NCBI GenBank assembly: GCA_030374735.1
Contig: JASCIV010000802.1
Span: 1-12,017 of the forward strand
DNA from: Gracilaria caudata
Taxonomy: Eukaryota > Rhodophyta > Florideophyceae > Gracilariales > Gracilariaceae
DNA length: 12,017 nucleotides
Reading direction: 5' to 3'
A model generated the notes under the pieces. The model saw only the letters and a program-made list of their open reading frames with translations. It was not told where the DNA came from and searched no databases. Numbering within the stretch: position 1 is the stretch's first letter; each line of letters begins with the position of its first letter. The position numbers and the translations under genes were made by a program. Of this stretch, positions 1 through 7,979 are shown piece after piece.

Positions 1-339
1 CCTGCGAAGGGCTATACCGATCAGACGCGGTCACAATTCAGAGCCAAGTCCTCCTTGGCGGAGGTTTACTGAGTACAGTTGCAGTGTCATGACACTATAT
101 GTATTGCTACTGTAGCTACAGCTAAAATATTCTAAATGTCCAGCATTGCTGGCCATCACGTCCCACGTGTGCAACCAACCGCCGCTTGCCACGGCGCATC
201 CGCCAACTGCGGCCAGACACGCACACGTGTGCAACTCATAATAACCCACTATTGGGCATCTCCTAATAGGGCCAAAATAGAAATAGCCTAATAGCTAACC
301 ATAGCATAGGGTGTCTCGACCGGGACACCCGGATCTCAC
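1..339. other. gene-free left edge with small palindromes
   Basis: No convincing gene is seen. The stretch holds two perfect palindromes close together, AGTGTCATGACACT at 83-96 and CTGTAGCTACAG at 110-121. A 12-base direct repeat CACGTGTGCAAC occurs at 164-175 and 224-235, 60 bases apart. The minus-strand open frame across 31-249 is short and has no domain I recognise. The right end carries the hairpin listed at 309-330. Confidence 0.5.
309..330. repeat. hairpin, 7-bp perfect stem
   Basis: GGGTGTC (309-315) pairs with GACACCC (324-330) across an 8-base loop. The segment includes the octamer GTCTCGAC, which recurs in the hairpin at 2197-2214. The two lie on either side of the minus-strand reading frames at 340-1772. 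Whether they are element ends is unproven. Confidence 0.5.
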
Positions 340-702
340 TTAGAGTGCATCCCTGCATAGGGCATTTTGCTCTACACCGTAAAGGATGCTCTTTTGTAGG
401 TAACGGTCAAAGGCATCGCCCTGAATGTAGCACCTGGTTTTGTATCCAATTATCTTTAAGTGGATATCTTTGGCCACAAGCACAGGCCCAAAACGTGTCA
501 CAAAAGTTCTTCTATCAACATCCTTTGCCCTGGTCACCAAACACCGCACGAAAGCTTTCCGACAAGCAATGACGTGGCATAGCCTCAGTATTCGAACGCT
601 TTCTTGTGAAGAAACGACAGCAGAACGTAGCGTTCTGGCTTCATCCCAAAATAAACTTAGCACTAAAACTGGGACAGTTCTCAAAGATATGATCTGAAAC
701 AT
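340..702 (-). pseudogene. possible C-terminal continuation of the Cys-rich reading frame (third frame)
   Basis: This 120-codon open frame overlaps the 3' end of the minus-strand frame 641-1477 by 62 bases and lies in another frame. Its composition is protein-like: mixed hydrophobic and basic residues, ending near VEQNALCRDAL. Its first ATG falls inside the overlap, so it could be an independent small ORF, the tail of the upstream protein reached by a frameshift, or a downstream exon. I recognise no domain. The upstream frame ends right after a Cys-containing segment (NCPSFSAKF), so the protein may originally have continued here. Evidence is composition and position only; opposite-strand ORFs across the same bases look like shadows. 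Confidence 0.25.
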
Positions 703-1477
703 CTCCTTCCATTGCGTACAAAATTAATCGACCGACCCATCGATCTACGGTGTCTGTTAAGCGGTGAAGGGTGGCTTCAGAACGTCTACCCTTTGTACCA
801 AGCGTAACCACATACAGACATTGAGAACATACATACTTTCCAGACACATATCTTCCCGTCAATAGTCCTTCAGATTGATTCTGAACTACTTCATCAAACT
901 CAAAAAAATTTTTAGATTCGTCTAAGTCCATTTCAGCTTTTTTGAAAGAAGCCAAGGGCCTTAACCTTCTGTCCTTACGTCGGCATCCATGGTGATAAAA
1001 AACACAAAGTCCATGTAATCTTTTAATCGGTGCTTCTGTTGCCCTAATTGCTCGATTACGAGCACTCGCACTATGATAACGATGTAGCGAGCATAGAATA
1101 TTTTGAGTCGGATGTGCTAAAAGTATACGAGCAATCTCTTCGCTCACTGACGATAAACGGCAAAACTGGTGAACAAACTCCGTCTGAACCTCTTCCGTTC
1201 CTTGAGACAGAGTAAAAAGGGTGTATTCATAGCTCAGCGCTCTACGCAGTACTGGTGTTTGTCCATTCCCGCAATTTTCTTTGTCGATTTCGTCACATGC
1301 AACACAATTTTTCCCGGAAGTACGTTGGCATTGCGTTGTCTTTCTATCACGCCAAGCTTGAATACTCTGCTGAACCTTGCGACAAATTGCGTTTCTTTTT
1401 GTAACACATCGAACTCCAACCAGATTTTGCACTTCTGCACGGCGTGCACAAGTTAACACAAACAGGAACGAGAGGAT
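641..1477 (-). pseudogene. Cys-rich hypothetical protein fragment, no usable start codon
   Basis: An open frame of about 278 codons, the longest non-retroelement frame in the window. Numbering from the GTG at 1457-1459, cysteines fall at 4, 18, 26, 44, 52, 55, 63, 100, 113, 142, 149, 201, 204 and 262. Two C-x2-C pairs (52/55 and 201/204) could bind zinc. Basic clusters (RRKDRRLR near 150-157) suggest nucleic-acid contact. The first ATG is only at residue 167, so the frame cannot begin here as a normal gene: it is either an internal exon or part of a broken gene. Frame 1485-1772 directly upstream and 340-702 downstream are similarly protein-like in other frames. I recognise no family. A transposon-encoded protein is possible, but no DDE-type triad can be assigned. 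Confidence 0.4.
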
Positions 1478-1484
1478 TCAAAGT

Positions 1485-1772
1485 TCAAAACGGGTTAATT
1501 AGGTCTCCCGTTACTACACTAGCTCGAGTTTGGACTTGTTCGGCAGTAAGTTTCACAGTTTTGCACGGTTGGCGCACATTATTATTGCCACACGCAAAGC
1601 AACTCTCACTGATAGGGTCCGCATCGGAAGTCACTGTACGCGTTTGCTCGTACAAATTAAGCTCGGCAGAACATATTTCTTTACTGTGCGCTTCACAACT
1701 TTTCAGAGCTAATCTTGAACAAAATCCAAGTCGGTCCGCAAGGGTGCTGTCGTTGCGATGCTTGAAGCAACG
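1485..1772 (-). pseudogene. Cys-rich open frame upstream of 641-1477, possible exon or frame-shifted N-part
   Basis: Ninety-five open codons between a TAG (1773-1775) and a TGA (1485-1487), without an ATG. The translation is protein-like and contains SCFACGNNN..QPC, a C-x2-C with a later Cys, resembling the NCVAC..ENC segment of the next frame. On the minus strand, a GT inside GCTAGTGTAG near 1520 and an AG in CCGTGCAG near 1436 would, if spliced, join this frame to 641-1477 in phase; the donor GTGTAG is weak. A simple frameshift in a decayed gene explains the data equally well. Function unknown. Confidence 0.3.
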
Positions 1773-2196
1773 CTACAAGAACACGCACATTGGAGGTGCA
1801 AAATCATCTTCGGAGATATCTGTGCCCACGGTGGTGTGTGAAGGCCATCTCGCGCAAGCATTGTGGGTTTAGTGTCAACTAACTGTACACGTACAAAAGT
1901 GGCTTTGCCGAATTTTAGGCGAACGGTCACCGACTGGTAGGAAGGGTAAAAACCGTCCTGTTAGTGAAATCTGGAGAGAATTGGAGGAATTCTTCATTTT
2001 TCTCGATAAATCTTTATTTTTAATTCATATTAAGGTCCTCTGATACGCTGCGCGTCGACGGTCAGACATGGGCGCTTCTCTGTCTCCCGCTCTCCGATCA
2101 ATCACGCGCGCTACACGGTGGGTGCAAAGTATAGTACGAGCTCGTTTGCGACGATCATGATAGATCAACCAGGTTTTAACCCCATCTGGGGCCGAC
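1773..2196. other. no gene recognised
   Basis: The minus-strand frame 1709-1930 begins with GTG and is only weakly protein-like; it could hold more of the decayed upstream coding region. An AT-rich patch lies near 1995-2035. No promoter, RNA gene or repeat family could be assigned. Confidence 0.35.
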
Positions 2197-2214
2197 GGTC
2201 TCGACTGAGAGACC
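2197..2214. repeat. hairpin, 6-bp stem
   Basis: GGTCTC (2197-2202) pairs perfectly with GAGACC (2209-2214) around a 6-base loop. It shares the octamer GTCTCGAC with the hairpin at 309-330. Confidence 0.45.
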
Positions 2215-2249
2215 CCCGAGAACCTTGAAATGAAATGCGTTCATTTATT

Positions 2250-2266
2250 AACCCTATGATAGGGTT
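2250..2266. repeat. near-palindrome AACCCTAT-G-ATAGGGTT
   Basis: Eight-base arms pair perfectly around one central G. The arms read like one telomere-type unit in each orientation, but there is no tandem array, so this is only a short inverted repeat. Confidence 0.45.
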
Positions 2267-2425
2267 GAAGATGGTTATCTGGATCCTAAACCGCGTGGTA
2301 CCAAGTCAACATCAGCGTGCGGCATCAGCAGCCGCAATGCAGAAGTTCGTGTACATGAAAAACCCATTTTCTCCAACGGTTTAAGATACGTTTTAATGAA
2401 GGCGCAGTCGTTCATGATCGGTGTC

Positions 2426-2466
2426 GCCGCCTCTCATTGACGAACGGAGCGAAATGAGAAGGCGGC
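2426..2466. repeat. bulged inverted repeat
   Basis: GCCGCCTCTCATT (2426-2438) pairs with AATGAGAAGGCGGC (2453-2466), thirteen pairs with a one-base bulge and a 14-base loop. It sits just beyond the 3' end of the minus-strand coding remnant ending at 2475. It could form an RNA hairpin at that 3' end or be a foldback remnant; neither can be decided here. Confidence 0.4.
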
Positions 2467-2474
2467 AGAGACTG

Positions 2475-3084
2475 TTACAGAGACCGAAGCGGTGGCGTGG
2501 TGTGAATCTCATCATCATGAATTTGATGTGTTAGCTCCACAAATGCCACCGGCGGGGAGTCGTAGTACGTGCGACGCGCGAATTTCAGATGCTGCCCAAG
2601 ACGCAAGTGTTCCTCCGAGCTCTGCGATGTTTGGTTGTTCGCAAAGTTATCGCGTACAGAGCGCTTCCATGTACCTTTTTTCGTGATTTCGCACACCCAT
2701 TTGAGCGTCAAGTTGTCGCTTTCGAGGAACGCATAGTTGTCGTCTGCGATGAAGAGACGGAAGAAATGCTTGTTAACATGGAAGATTCGCGCGATGATGA
2801 TCGTCCAGAAACATGAGCGTGTCATCCGAGTTCACGCCCTTTACAGCGCAGTCGACGGAGGTAAAGTCCTGGAAGTCTTCGTCGGTCATGTATTCCACGC
2901 CGTTCAATCAGATTGCTGGGACAGTGCGGCCGGATCAAGTGAGAAGATTCGTGCGGTAGGAAGCGCGGTACGTTACGATGCATGCGCGCAGTCCCTTGAA
3001 CTCGCCACTCTCGATCACAGTCGCGGGCTTCCATTCGCATCGTATACGGCAACGCAAACGCATGCAAACATTATACCGCCGGGG
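2475..3084 (-). pseudogene. decayed minus-strand coding region, unrecognised protein
   Basis: Two protein-like segments in different frames follow each other. The first occupies one frame from 3084 to 2773, interrupted by TGA codons at 2935-2937 and 2908-2910; it includes ESGEFKGLRACIVTYRASYR and, after the stops, TDEDFQDFTSVDC and SDDTLMFLDDHHR. The second, 2825-2475, is a 116-codon frame with HVNKHFFRLFIADDNYAFLE and a hydrophilic tail. The frames swap near 2790-2815. No family is recognised. A plus-strand frame across 2737-3093 is uninterrupted but lies in antisense codon register with the first segment, and its translation is less protein-like, so I treat it as the shadow. Confidence is modest, because composition is the only evidence. 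Confidence 0.3.
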
Positions 3085-3099
3085 TTATTCTGAACCGGG

Positions 3100-4338
3100 C
3101 GCGATGTAGAAGAATATAGACTCAGGGAGCGCCTCTTTCATTTTGTCGGTGCACGCTCATGGCGGGCGTCGTGGCTGCCGAAACGTCTTGCAGTTCCCGC
3201 CGTACAGCGGCGCGGAGCGACGGCGACAGAGTGTGGAGAAGCTGGGCGGGAGGAGAGTGAATCGAAAGTTACCGTTAGTAGAGTGAGGGAGTCGAGGAAT
3301 GGCCGAAGAAGGGTCAGTCTCGACATGGCCGCGAGAGAGATGTCGATGCAGCTTGAGCGGCGCTTGTGATGGGAGCGCTCATGGTGCCGGTCTTCGAGCG
3401 CCGTCGAACACCAACGGAAACAGAAAGAGCGGAGGGCTTATTCGAAATTGTGGCCACGATTTCGTGTAGGCCACGTCGATCCGTATCCCAACGTGTATGT
3501 GTGTGCACCAAAGCAACCTGTATGTTGTGTAAACATTTAAAATCTAATCGAAAATTCTGATTTCTACAAATGGGTGTCCACGTGCGACTTGACTTTCCAT
3601 GCTGCCTTCACCTCTGGTAAAATTTGCCATTTGACACATGCGATAATGCATATCATTGCGAAAGGTAGCCCGCCGCATGCGCCTCATTGCCTCACAAACG
3701 TACACACTCTCGGGGCCAAGCTTCACATCGCACGCCAACGCAACACTCTCGATAGGCCCGCAACGCGATCCACAGCCCCCTAAGCGCTGTCACTTGGCCT
3801 GTGTGTTCCCCAGCAGCTGAGACGACAACAGCCCCCCCGGGGCTATTGCCGGAGCATGTCCATATAGACTGCGAGAGTTGTATGCGTTGAAAAAAGTCAC
3901 GCAGCACAGTAAACCCCTGGCGAAACATGTCACAACACGTTTGTCCCGTGCGGCGTTATTGAAACAGATTGTCCCAAAACCGCAATAGAGCGCGCACCAC
4001 TTTTGAAAGTGCTTTCATGCATCCTCAATTTGGAGAGTGGCATTGCGCAATCAGGCCTTTCCATTCTGTAAGCGTCCTTGTTAGCTGCCCTCATTCCATC
4101 TTTTTTCCCGCAACCGTTGAACGATCTTTGTAGTGAAGCCCGGTGCACTTATCGTATCTCTACACACGTTCTGGCCTCCATTCCATCCATCACGTTTTAG
4201 AGCTCATCCATTGCGAAAATGGACATTCTCACGCATACAACATCGCTCGTTCTAACTTTATTGCGTTCTTCTTAGGGCCTCATAGTTTGGCCTATGTCTC
4301 TTCTCTCAACTTAGAGTAACCAAAGTTAACAACCGCTG
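3100..4338. other. gene-poor stretch
   Basis: Only short overlapping ORFs occur on both strands and none looks like a gene. The part up to about 3480 is richer in G and C than what follows. A 22-base near-palindrome at 3443-3464 is listed separately. A small hairpin (AGCCCC..GGGGCT, 3829-3844) lies in a C-rich run. The last 100 bases are the likely leader and promoter region of the LURP-one-like gene; no clear TATA box is visible there. Confidence 0.45.
3443..3464. repeat. 22-base near-palindrome
   Basis: CGAAAT at 3443-3448 pairs with ATTTCG at 3459-3464 and the core GTGGCCAC is a perfect palindrome; only the T/G pair flanking the core departs from symmetry. Because of it, short ORFs on the two strands contain the same peptide EIVATIS. 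It may be a dimeric protein site or chance. Confidence 0.5.
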
Positions 4339-4394
4339 ATGTTTCCCGCAGTTCGAGCACCTTTGTCCGAGAGCCGGTCGGCCTCAACGAAGGA

Positions 4395-5069
4395 ATGGCG
4401 TCTCAGCCCAGCTTTCCATCAACCTTCCGCACAACTTCCGCCGGCAGCTCGTCCACATCAACGAAACCGCCTCAAGATGCACTCAAGAAGTCCAAGTCGA
4501 GCATTCCGCCTGACATGTTCCGCCGCCTTTCGTTCAAAAGACCCATTCGACTGCGGATTGAAAGCGAGAAGCATTCCGATTTGGAAGTGACTGAAGTGGG
4601 CTCTCGCGAAACGATTTTCACTCTTTCACAAAAGGGCTCTCGTGCCAATGGCACAATCAGTTTGTTTGACCCAAATCAACAGCTCATTTACAAGCTCAAA
4701 ACATTCGCCTTCCGCGTTCCTTTTCACTTGCAGATCACGGACGGCAGAACGAAGCAAGTTGTGGCCACTCTCATCAAGCGTACTTCTGGTGATGGCGTGG
4801 ATGTTGGAAACGGGGTGAACAAGAAAGAGTTTTTTATGAAAATCGAAGTGCACAAGAAGGGGTTTGAGATGGTGGATGTTCGTAGTGGTGTTGTGGTGGC
4901 TTTTGGGCATCGGTTACTTTCTAGGACGGGCTTTGAATTGCAGGTGGAGCCAGGACACAACACGGCCTTACTGGTGATGTTGACTCTGTCTCTCCAACAG
5001 CTTTACGTTGATGGTGAGCATAAAGAGTCGTCCACGTGCGGGCTTTTGTCGCGTCTGTTCTCTAGATGA
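4395..5069 (+). CDS. LURP-one-related / Tubby-C-like domain protein
   Basis: An intact 224-residue intronless frame. Residues 1-40 are a Ser/Pro/Thr/Lys-rich, probably disordered leader. From about residue 55 to 215 the pattern of short beta strands fits the LURP-one-related (LOR) fold of the Tubby C-terminal superfamily: ETIFTLSQKG, GTISLFDPNQQLIYKLKT, FHLQITDGRTKQVVATLIKR, EFFMKIEV, FEMVDVRSGVVVAFG, then a hydrophobic helix-like LLVMLTLSLQQL, which is the buried central helix in this fold. The usual family length is about 180-230. Known LOR proteins are thought to bind lipid or act near membranes; in plants some affect defence. The exact role here is unknown. The ATG at 4395 has a favourable context (GAAGGAATGGCG). 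An upstream out-of-frame ATG lies at 4339. No signal peptide. The family call is by recognition of pattern, without alignment. Confidence 0.75.
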   Translation: MASQPSFPSTFRTTSAGSSSTSTKPPQDALKKSKSSIPPDMFRRLSFKRPIRLRIESEKHSDLEVTEVGSRETIFTLSQKGSRANGTISLFDPNQQLIYKLKTFAFRVPFHLQITDGRTKQVVATLIKRTSGDGVDVGNGVNKKEFFMKIEVHKKGFEMVDVRSGVVVAFGHRLLSRTGFELQVEPGHNTALLVMLTLSLQQLYVDGEHKESSTCGLLSRLFSR

Positions 5070-5248
5070 GCACCTCTGAGAAAGTTTCAACACCCACTAA
5101 AAGACCCCAATGGTTCTTCACATTCTCAACTGTGCGCGATGACATTGCACAGCCGGCCAATAACAACGCCATCACATCTGTAAACAAGGCTGCACCAACG
5201 ATCGTGCTTCTAACATACACCAGTTCCATGTGTTCGTCGTGTACTTGT

Positions 5249-5307
5249 TGTAACACACGTGGACTGTAATGTTCGTCTGAGAATTCTGTAATATTCCTTT
5301 TCTGTAA
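5249..5307 (+). terminator. TGTAA cluster, likely 3'-end signals of the LURP-one-like gene
   Basis: TGTAA occurs four times, at 5249, 5265, 5287 and 5303, within 60 bases and about 180-240 bases after the stop codon. UGUA elements bind the cleavage factor CFIm in many eukaryotes, and UGUAA is the main poly(A) signal in some green algae. No AATAAA was found in this interval. Use as the poly(A) signal here is inferred. Confidence 0.35.
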
Positions 5308-5309
5308 TT

Positions 5310-6083
5310 TGGTGGCGCTTTGTCATTTGTCTTCTTTTGATGTCATGAGGTGAAGCAGTGCAGACAACATGACGTAAAAAAGGATATGAGGTGGCGCTAA
5401 TAATAGGAAATCTGCATTGTGCTGGGCATGCAAATAATCACAGTCAGCAAGTTGATGCTCTCCTCCGCCGCATATGCTATTCTCGATATTGGGTTCAAAC
5501 GTGTATGATAATTCTCAGGACGCATTGCTGCACCGCCTCGTAGATCGCCTGTCTGCACTTTGCTGTCCCGCCTGAACCCTTTATGACCATACACACTATC
5601 ACAGCCGCTGCTTCTCTTTGTCAATGATCTGTAATATATATTTTTACAACCGAATCAGGTCCAGCGCCATCAATCGAATTGGTCTCATTTTGTCCAGTTT
5701 TCTCTCCGAAAGTTTATCAACCAGCGTACAGACGGGATATCTGAAACAGTTACACCCCAATTACTGAACCAACACCTGAATCTACGAAAAACTTCACACC
5801 TCTGCTGCTAAAAGTCGCCTCATCATTGAGGATGTGTTCTAAACCTGCTAAACGTCATAGACGCCTCACTTTCGACGATTGTTGTAGTGCTCACCATTTT
5901 CCTACTGTTCTCGTTCTATGTTTTGTTCTGTCTACTCTCCAACATTGCTCTTAGTGTGTTGTTTCACGTTTGACAACCTTTGTTTCAAGGCCGCAAACCT
6001 TTCTTCTCCAAAATTTACCAACATGCAAAAGCACACCTACAACAGTACACAACTCTTGCTATAGGAGTGAGACGGATATGATC
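5310..6083. other. intergenic region between the two plus-strand genes
   Basis: No convincing ORF, RNA gene or repeat is seen. The right half is the upstream region of the secreted-protein gene. Confidence 0.45.
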
Positions 6084-6091
6084 TATAAAAG
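6084..6091 (+). promoter_or_regulatory. TATA box (TATAAAAG)
   Basis: A consensus TATA box in the context ATCTATAAAAGAGAG, 183 bases before the ATG of the secreted-protein gene at 6274. The expected transcription start, 25-32 bases downstream, falls in the pyrimidine-rich CTCAGTCTCCC near 6107-6118. No ATG lies between the box and 6274, which supports that start codon. Confidence 0.7.
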
Positions 6092-6125
6092 AGAGTTACC
6101 TGCAACCTCAGTCTCCCTTCTTCCG

Positions 6126-6180
6126 CAACCATCAACCTCAACACTCAACCTCAACCAAACCTTTGGCCGACCCCAACCTC
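6126..6180 (+). other. CA/CT-rich 5' leader with direct repeats
   Basis: The predicted leader is built from CAAC/CTC units. TCAACCTCAAC is repeated exactly at 6132-6142 and 6145-6155, and related CCAACCTC follows at 6172. Unstructured, G-poor leaders of this type are common in strongly expressed genes of fungi and algae; a role in expression is inferred. Confidence 0.45.
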
Positions 6181-6273
6181 GCTACAACTAAAGAACTCTA
6201 TCATCTTCGACAATCGTCGTCCTTCCCCCAACGATCAGCATTTCAATTTTCTAATTCAACCTTGCATCCTACG

Positions 6274-6774
6274 ATGATGATTTGCTCCATGCTCTTGTTC
6301 GCGCTTTTCGTGTCCTTTCGTATGGCAATGGGCTCATTGGTATTGGAGGATACCGCTGTCGAAGCTGAATGTGCCATACCCGCAGTTGTGGCGTACTGTC
6401 TTGACATGGTTCACATCGGTGTAGCGTACCAGCCCCACTCCCGTTTATCTGACGAATTGAAGCACGAAATGGATTCGATGCCCATCGGAATGTGCGGGTG
6501 GGGTAAATGGGCTGCAAATGTAACCGCGGAGGATTGTATGACACTCTTCAACGAATACGACGCTTCTGAAACTGAGGAGTACGAATATGAAGAATTTGAT
6601 GAACAGACGAGTCGCTCCCTTAAGAAACGCTTCAAAAAAGTGAAGAAGTTTGGGACCAAAGTCGAAAAGGGTGCGCTGAAAGTCGGAAAAGCGTCAGTGA
6701 AGTTTTGCAGGAAGAACCCGGATCTCTGCAAAGGTGCTGCCAATTTGGCCCTGGACATTGTGAAGGAGGCGTAA
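6274..6774 (+). CDS. secreted prepro-type protein with cationic amphipathic C-terminal domain
   Basis: 166 residues from the first ATG after the TATA box. Residues 1-20 (MMICSMLLFALFVSFRMAMG) form a signal peptide with a likely cut before Ser21. Residues 21-92 hold Cys33, 42, 74 and 88, enough for two disulfides, plus a possible N-glycosylation site NVT (82-84). Residues 96-110 are acidic and Tyr-rich (ETEEYEYEEFDE). Then KKR (117-119) starts a basic segment to 147 with hydrophobic residues every 3-4 positions (F120, V123, F126, V130, L135, V137/V142), as in an amphipathic helix; Cys145 and Cys152 can form a short loop. An acidic propart that neutralises a basic peptide, with a dibasic site between, is typical of antimicrobial or venom-type precursors. 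I know no homologue, so that function is inference. It could also be a structural wall or mineral-binding protein. Confidence 0.75.
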   Translation: MMICSMLLFALFVSFRMAMGSLVLEDTAVEAECAIPAVVAYCLDMVHIGVAYQPHSRLSDELKHEMDSMPIGMCGWGKWAANVTAEDCMTLFNEYDASETEEYEYEEFDEQTSRSLKKRFKKVKKFGTKVEKGALKVGKASVKFCRKNPDLCKGAANLALDIVKEA

Positions 6775-6997
6775 CTGAGTATGAACAAACGGGATGAACT
6801 CGATTGACTACGATGTCATATTTATGGAGGAGTTTGCTACTTTTCCATTTCGAGAAGAGCTTTTTGTGGGGCCCCTCCAAATCATTTTGCAGGCTTTCAT
6901 TTCCTATTCTAAAGGATGCTGTGGTTGAATTACAACGCGGTTCTATTCATTTCTTTGTCAGTTTCTACGCGTTGCAGATACTTGATCTGCTTTGGTA

Positions 6998-7003
6998 AAT
7001 AAA
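6998..7003 (+). terminator. candidate poly(A) signal AATAAA
   Basis: AATAAA in TGGTAAATAAATTC lies 224 bases after the stop codon of the secreted-protein gene. It is the first such hexamer on this strand after the gene. Assignment rests on motif and position only. Confidence 0.35.
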
Positions 7004-7689
7004 TTCAGGAATTCTTTTGAAGATTATTGCTTTTCTTTCTGTTTGCTTAACAAATTATGTAAAGAATTAAATCAAGCAGCGTCGTACCCTTTGATGCGTG
7101 CTCATGAATTTTGCCAGTCTAAAAGGCACAAGTTTCATTATTATATTTGTGATTCTGTCTTTTACGTTCGTACTAAAAGAAAATGGTTTGGATGACACGA
7201 AGGCGCTCCCCTTCTTCGAAAAGAAAAGGCCGCTCTTTACCGATACTTTTGAAACTGCAGTAGCTCAAAAATCTTGAATGTCTCCCATTTCTGTGTGGCT
7301 TTTGGTACGCAGGTATTTGATTCAGTTTTCCAAAGGGAGCACTCTCAAATCTGGGGCTTGCTTGTGAAATTCCAAAATGGTACGTGCTTTTGCGCATTAC
7401 AAACATATTCTTGGTGTAGTCGTGAATGATCTGATTCACGACGATGTCAACACGACCGGTGATGTTGATACTGTCTTTTCCAAATAATATTTATGAAACG
7501 TTTTTCTAAATACCATGCATTTCAATAAAAGTTACTCTGTTTACAGATTACAGAAATTTTGGGGCCATTTGTACACTGTAAAGAATTTAATTAATGGTAA
7601 ACATAAGGTAGTTACAGCATTCGTTTCGAACTTTTCTCACTTTTCAATTCGGAAATTTTCGGATTTTACGCGACTGGAGAAACATGCAG
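7004..7689. other. AT-rich region, no firm gene
   Basis: A minus-strand frame is open from 7490 to 7173 (first ATG at 7404-7406, 77 codons). Its upstream, non-ATG part reads NITGRVDIVVNQIIHDYTK, which is protein-like, so a decayed exon is possible, but there is no domain and no start context. A plus-strand 61-codon ORF at 7515-7700 is low-complexity and probably chance. AATAAA occurs at 7524-7529. Confidence 0.3.
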
Positions 7690-7707
7690 CGTCGTCCTAG
7701 GACGACG
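7690..7707. repeat. 18-bp perfect palindrome
   Basis: CGTCGTCCTAGGACGACG reads the same on both strands with no spacer. It sits where the AT-rich stretch to its left gives way to more balanced sequence. By chance a perfect 18-bp palindrome is expected about once per 260 kb of balanced DNA. It may be a protein-dimer site or the scar of a small element. Confidence 0.6.
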
Positions 7708-7979
7708 GTCAGTCGGGGGGCTTCATGGATTCACAGTGCTCAGTGTCCTACAAGGGTGCAAGGGTAGGCACAATCGCGACTTCATACACAAATGCATATT
7801 AGCATGATTTCTGCGCAAAAATCACGCCTCACACAAAGATTTGGAGGCAGGCGTGTTTGTAGTCCGAAACCGATGTCGTCATCGTTTTGCAGTTGTATTC
7901 TGCCTACCGTGCCAAGCACATCGCGGGTCTACCCGCAACTACATTCTCACACAAACTAAGCAACGCCAGTGACTGTGTT

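Noticed and set aside
83..96. 14-bp palindrome AGTGTCATGACACT as a special site
   Set aside because: A perfect 14-bp palindrome is expected about once in 12-16 kb by chance; listed only as a landmark.
1169..1872. Plus-strand ORFs of 95 and 142 codons across the Cys-rich region
   Set aside because: They lie opposite the more protein-like minus-strand frames and contain no domain.
2250..2266. Telomere-like AACCCTA and TAGGGTT units
   Set aside because: Only one unit in each orientation, with no array; it is a short inverted repeat.
4472..4963. Minus-strand ORFs inside the LURP-one-like gene
   Set aside because: They are antisense shadows of a well-supported coding frame.
5066..5269. 67-codon ORF whose ATG overlaps the LURP-one-like stop (ATGA)
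   Set aside because: Such coupling is a bacterial habit; the product has no recognisable feature and the interval contains likely 3'-end signals.
6163..6273. N-terminal extension of the secreted protein beginning at TTG 6163
   Set aside because: It needs a non-ATG start, reads through the leader, and would bury the signal peptide. The first ATG after the TATA box is at 6274.
6269..6880. Minus-strand ORFs of 82-125 codons over the secreted-protein gene
   Set aside because: Antisense shadows; their composition mirrors the plus-strand acidic and lysine-rich codons.
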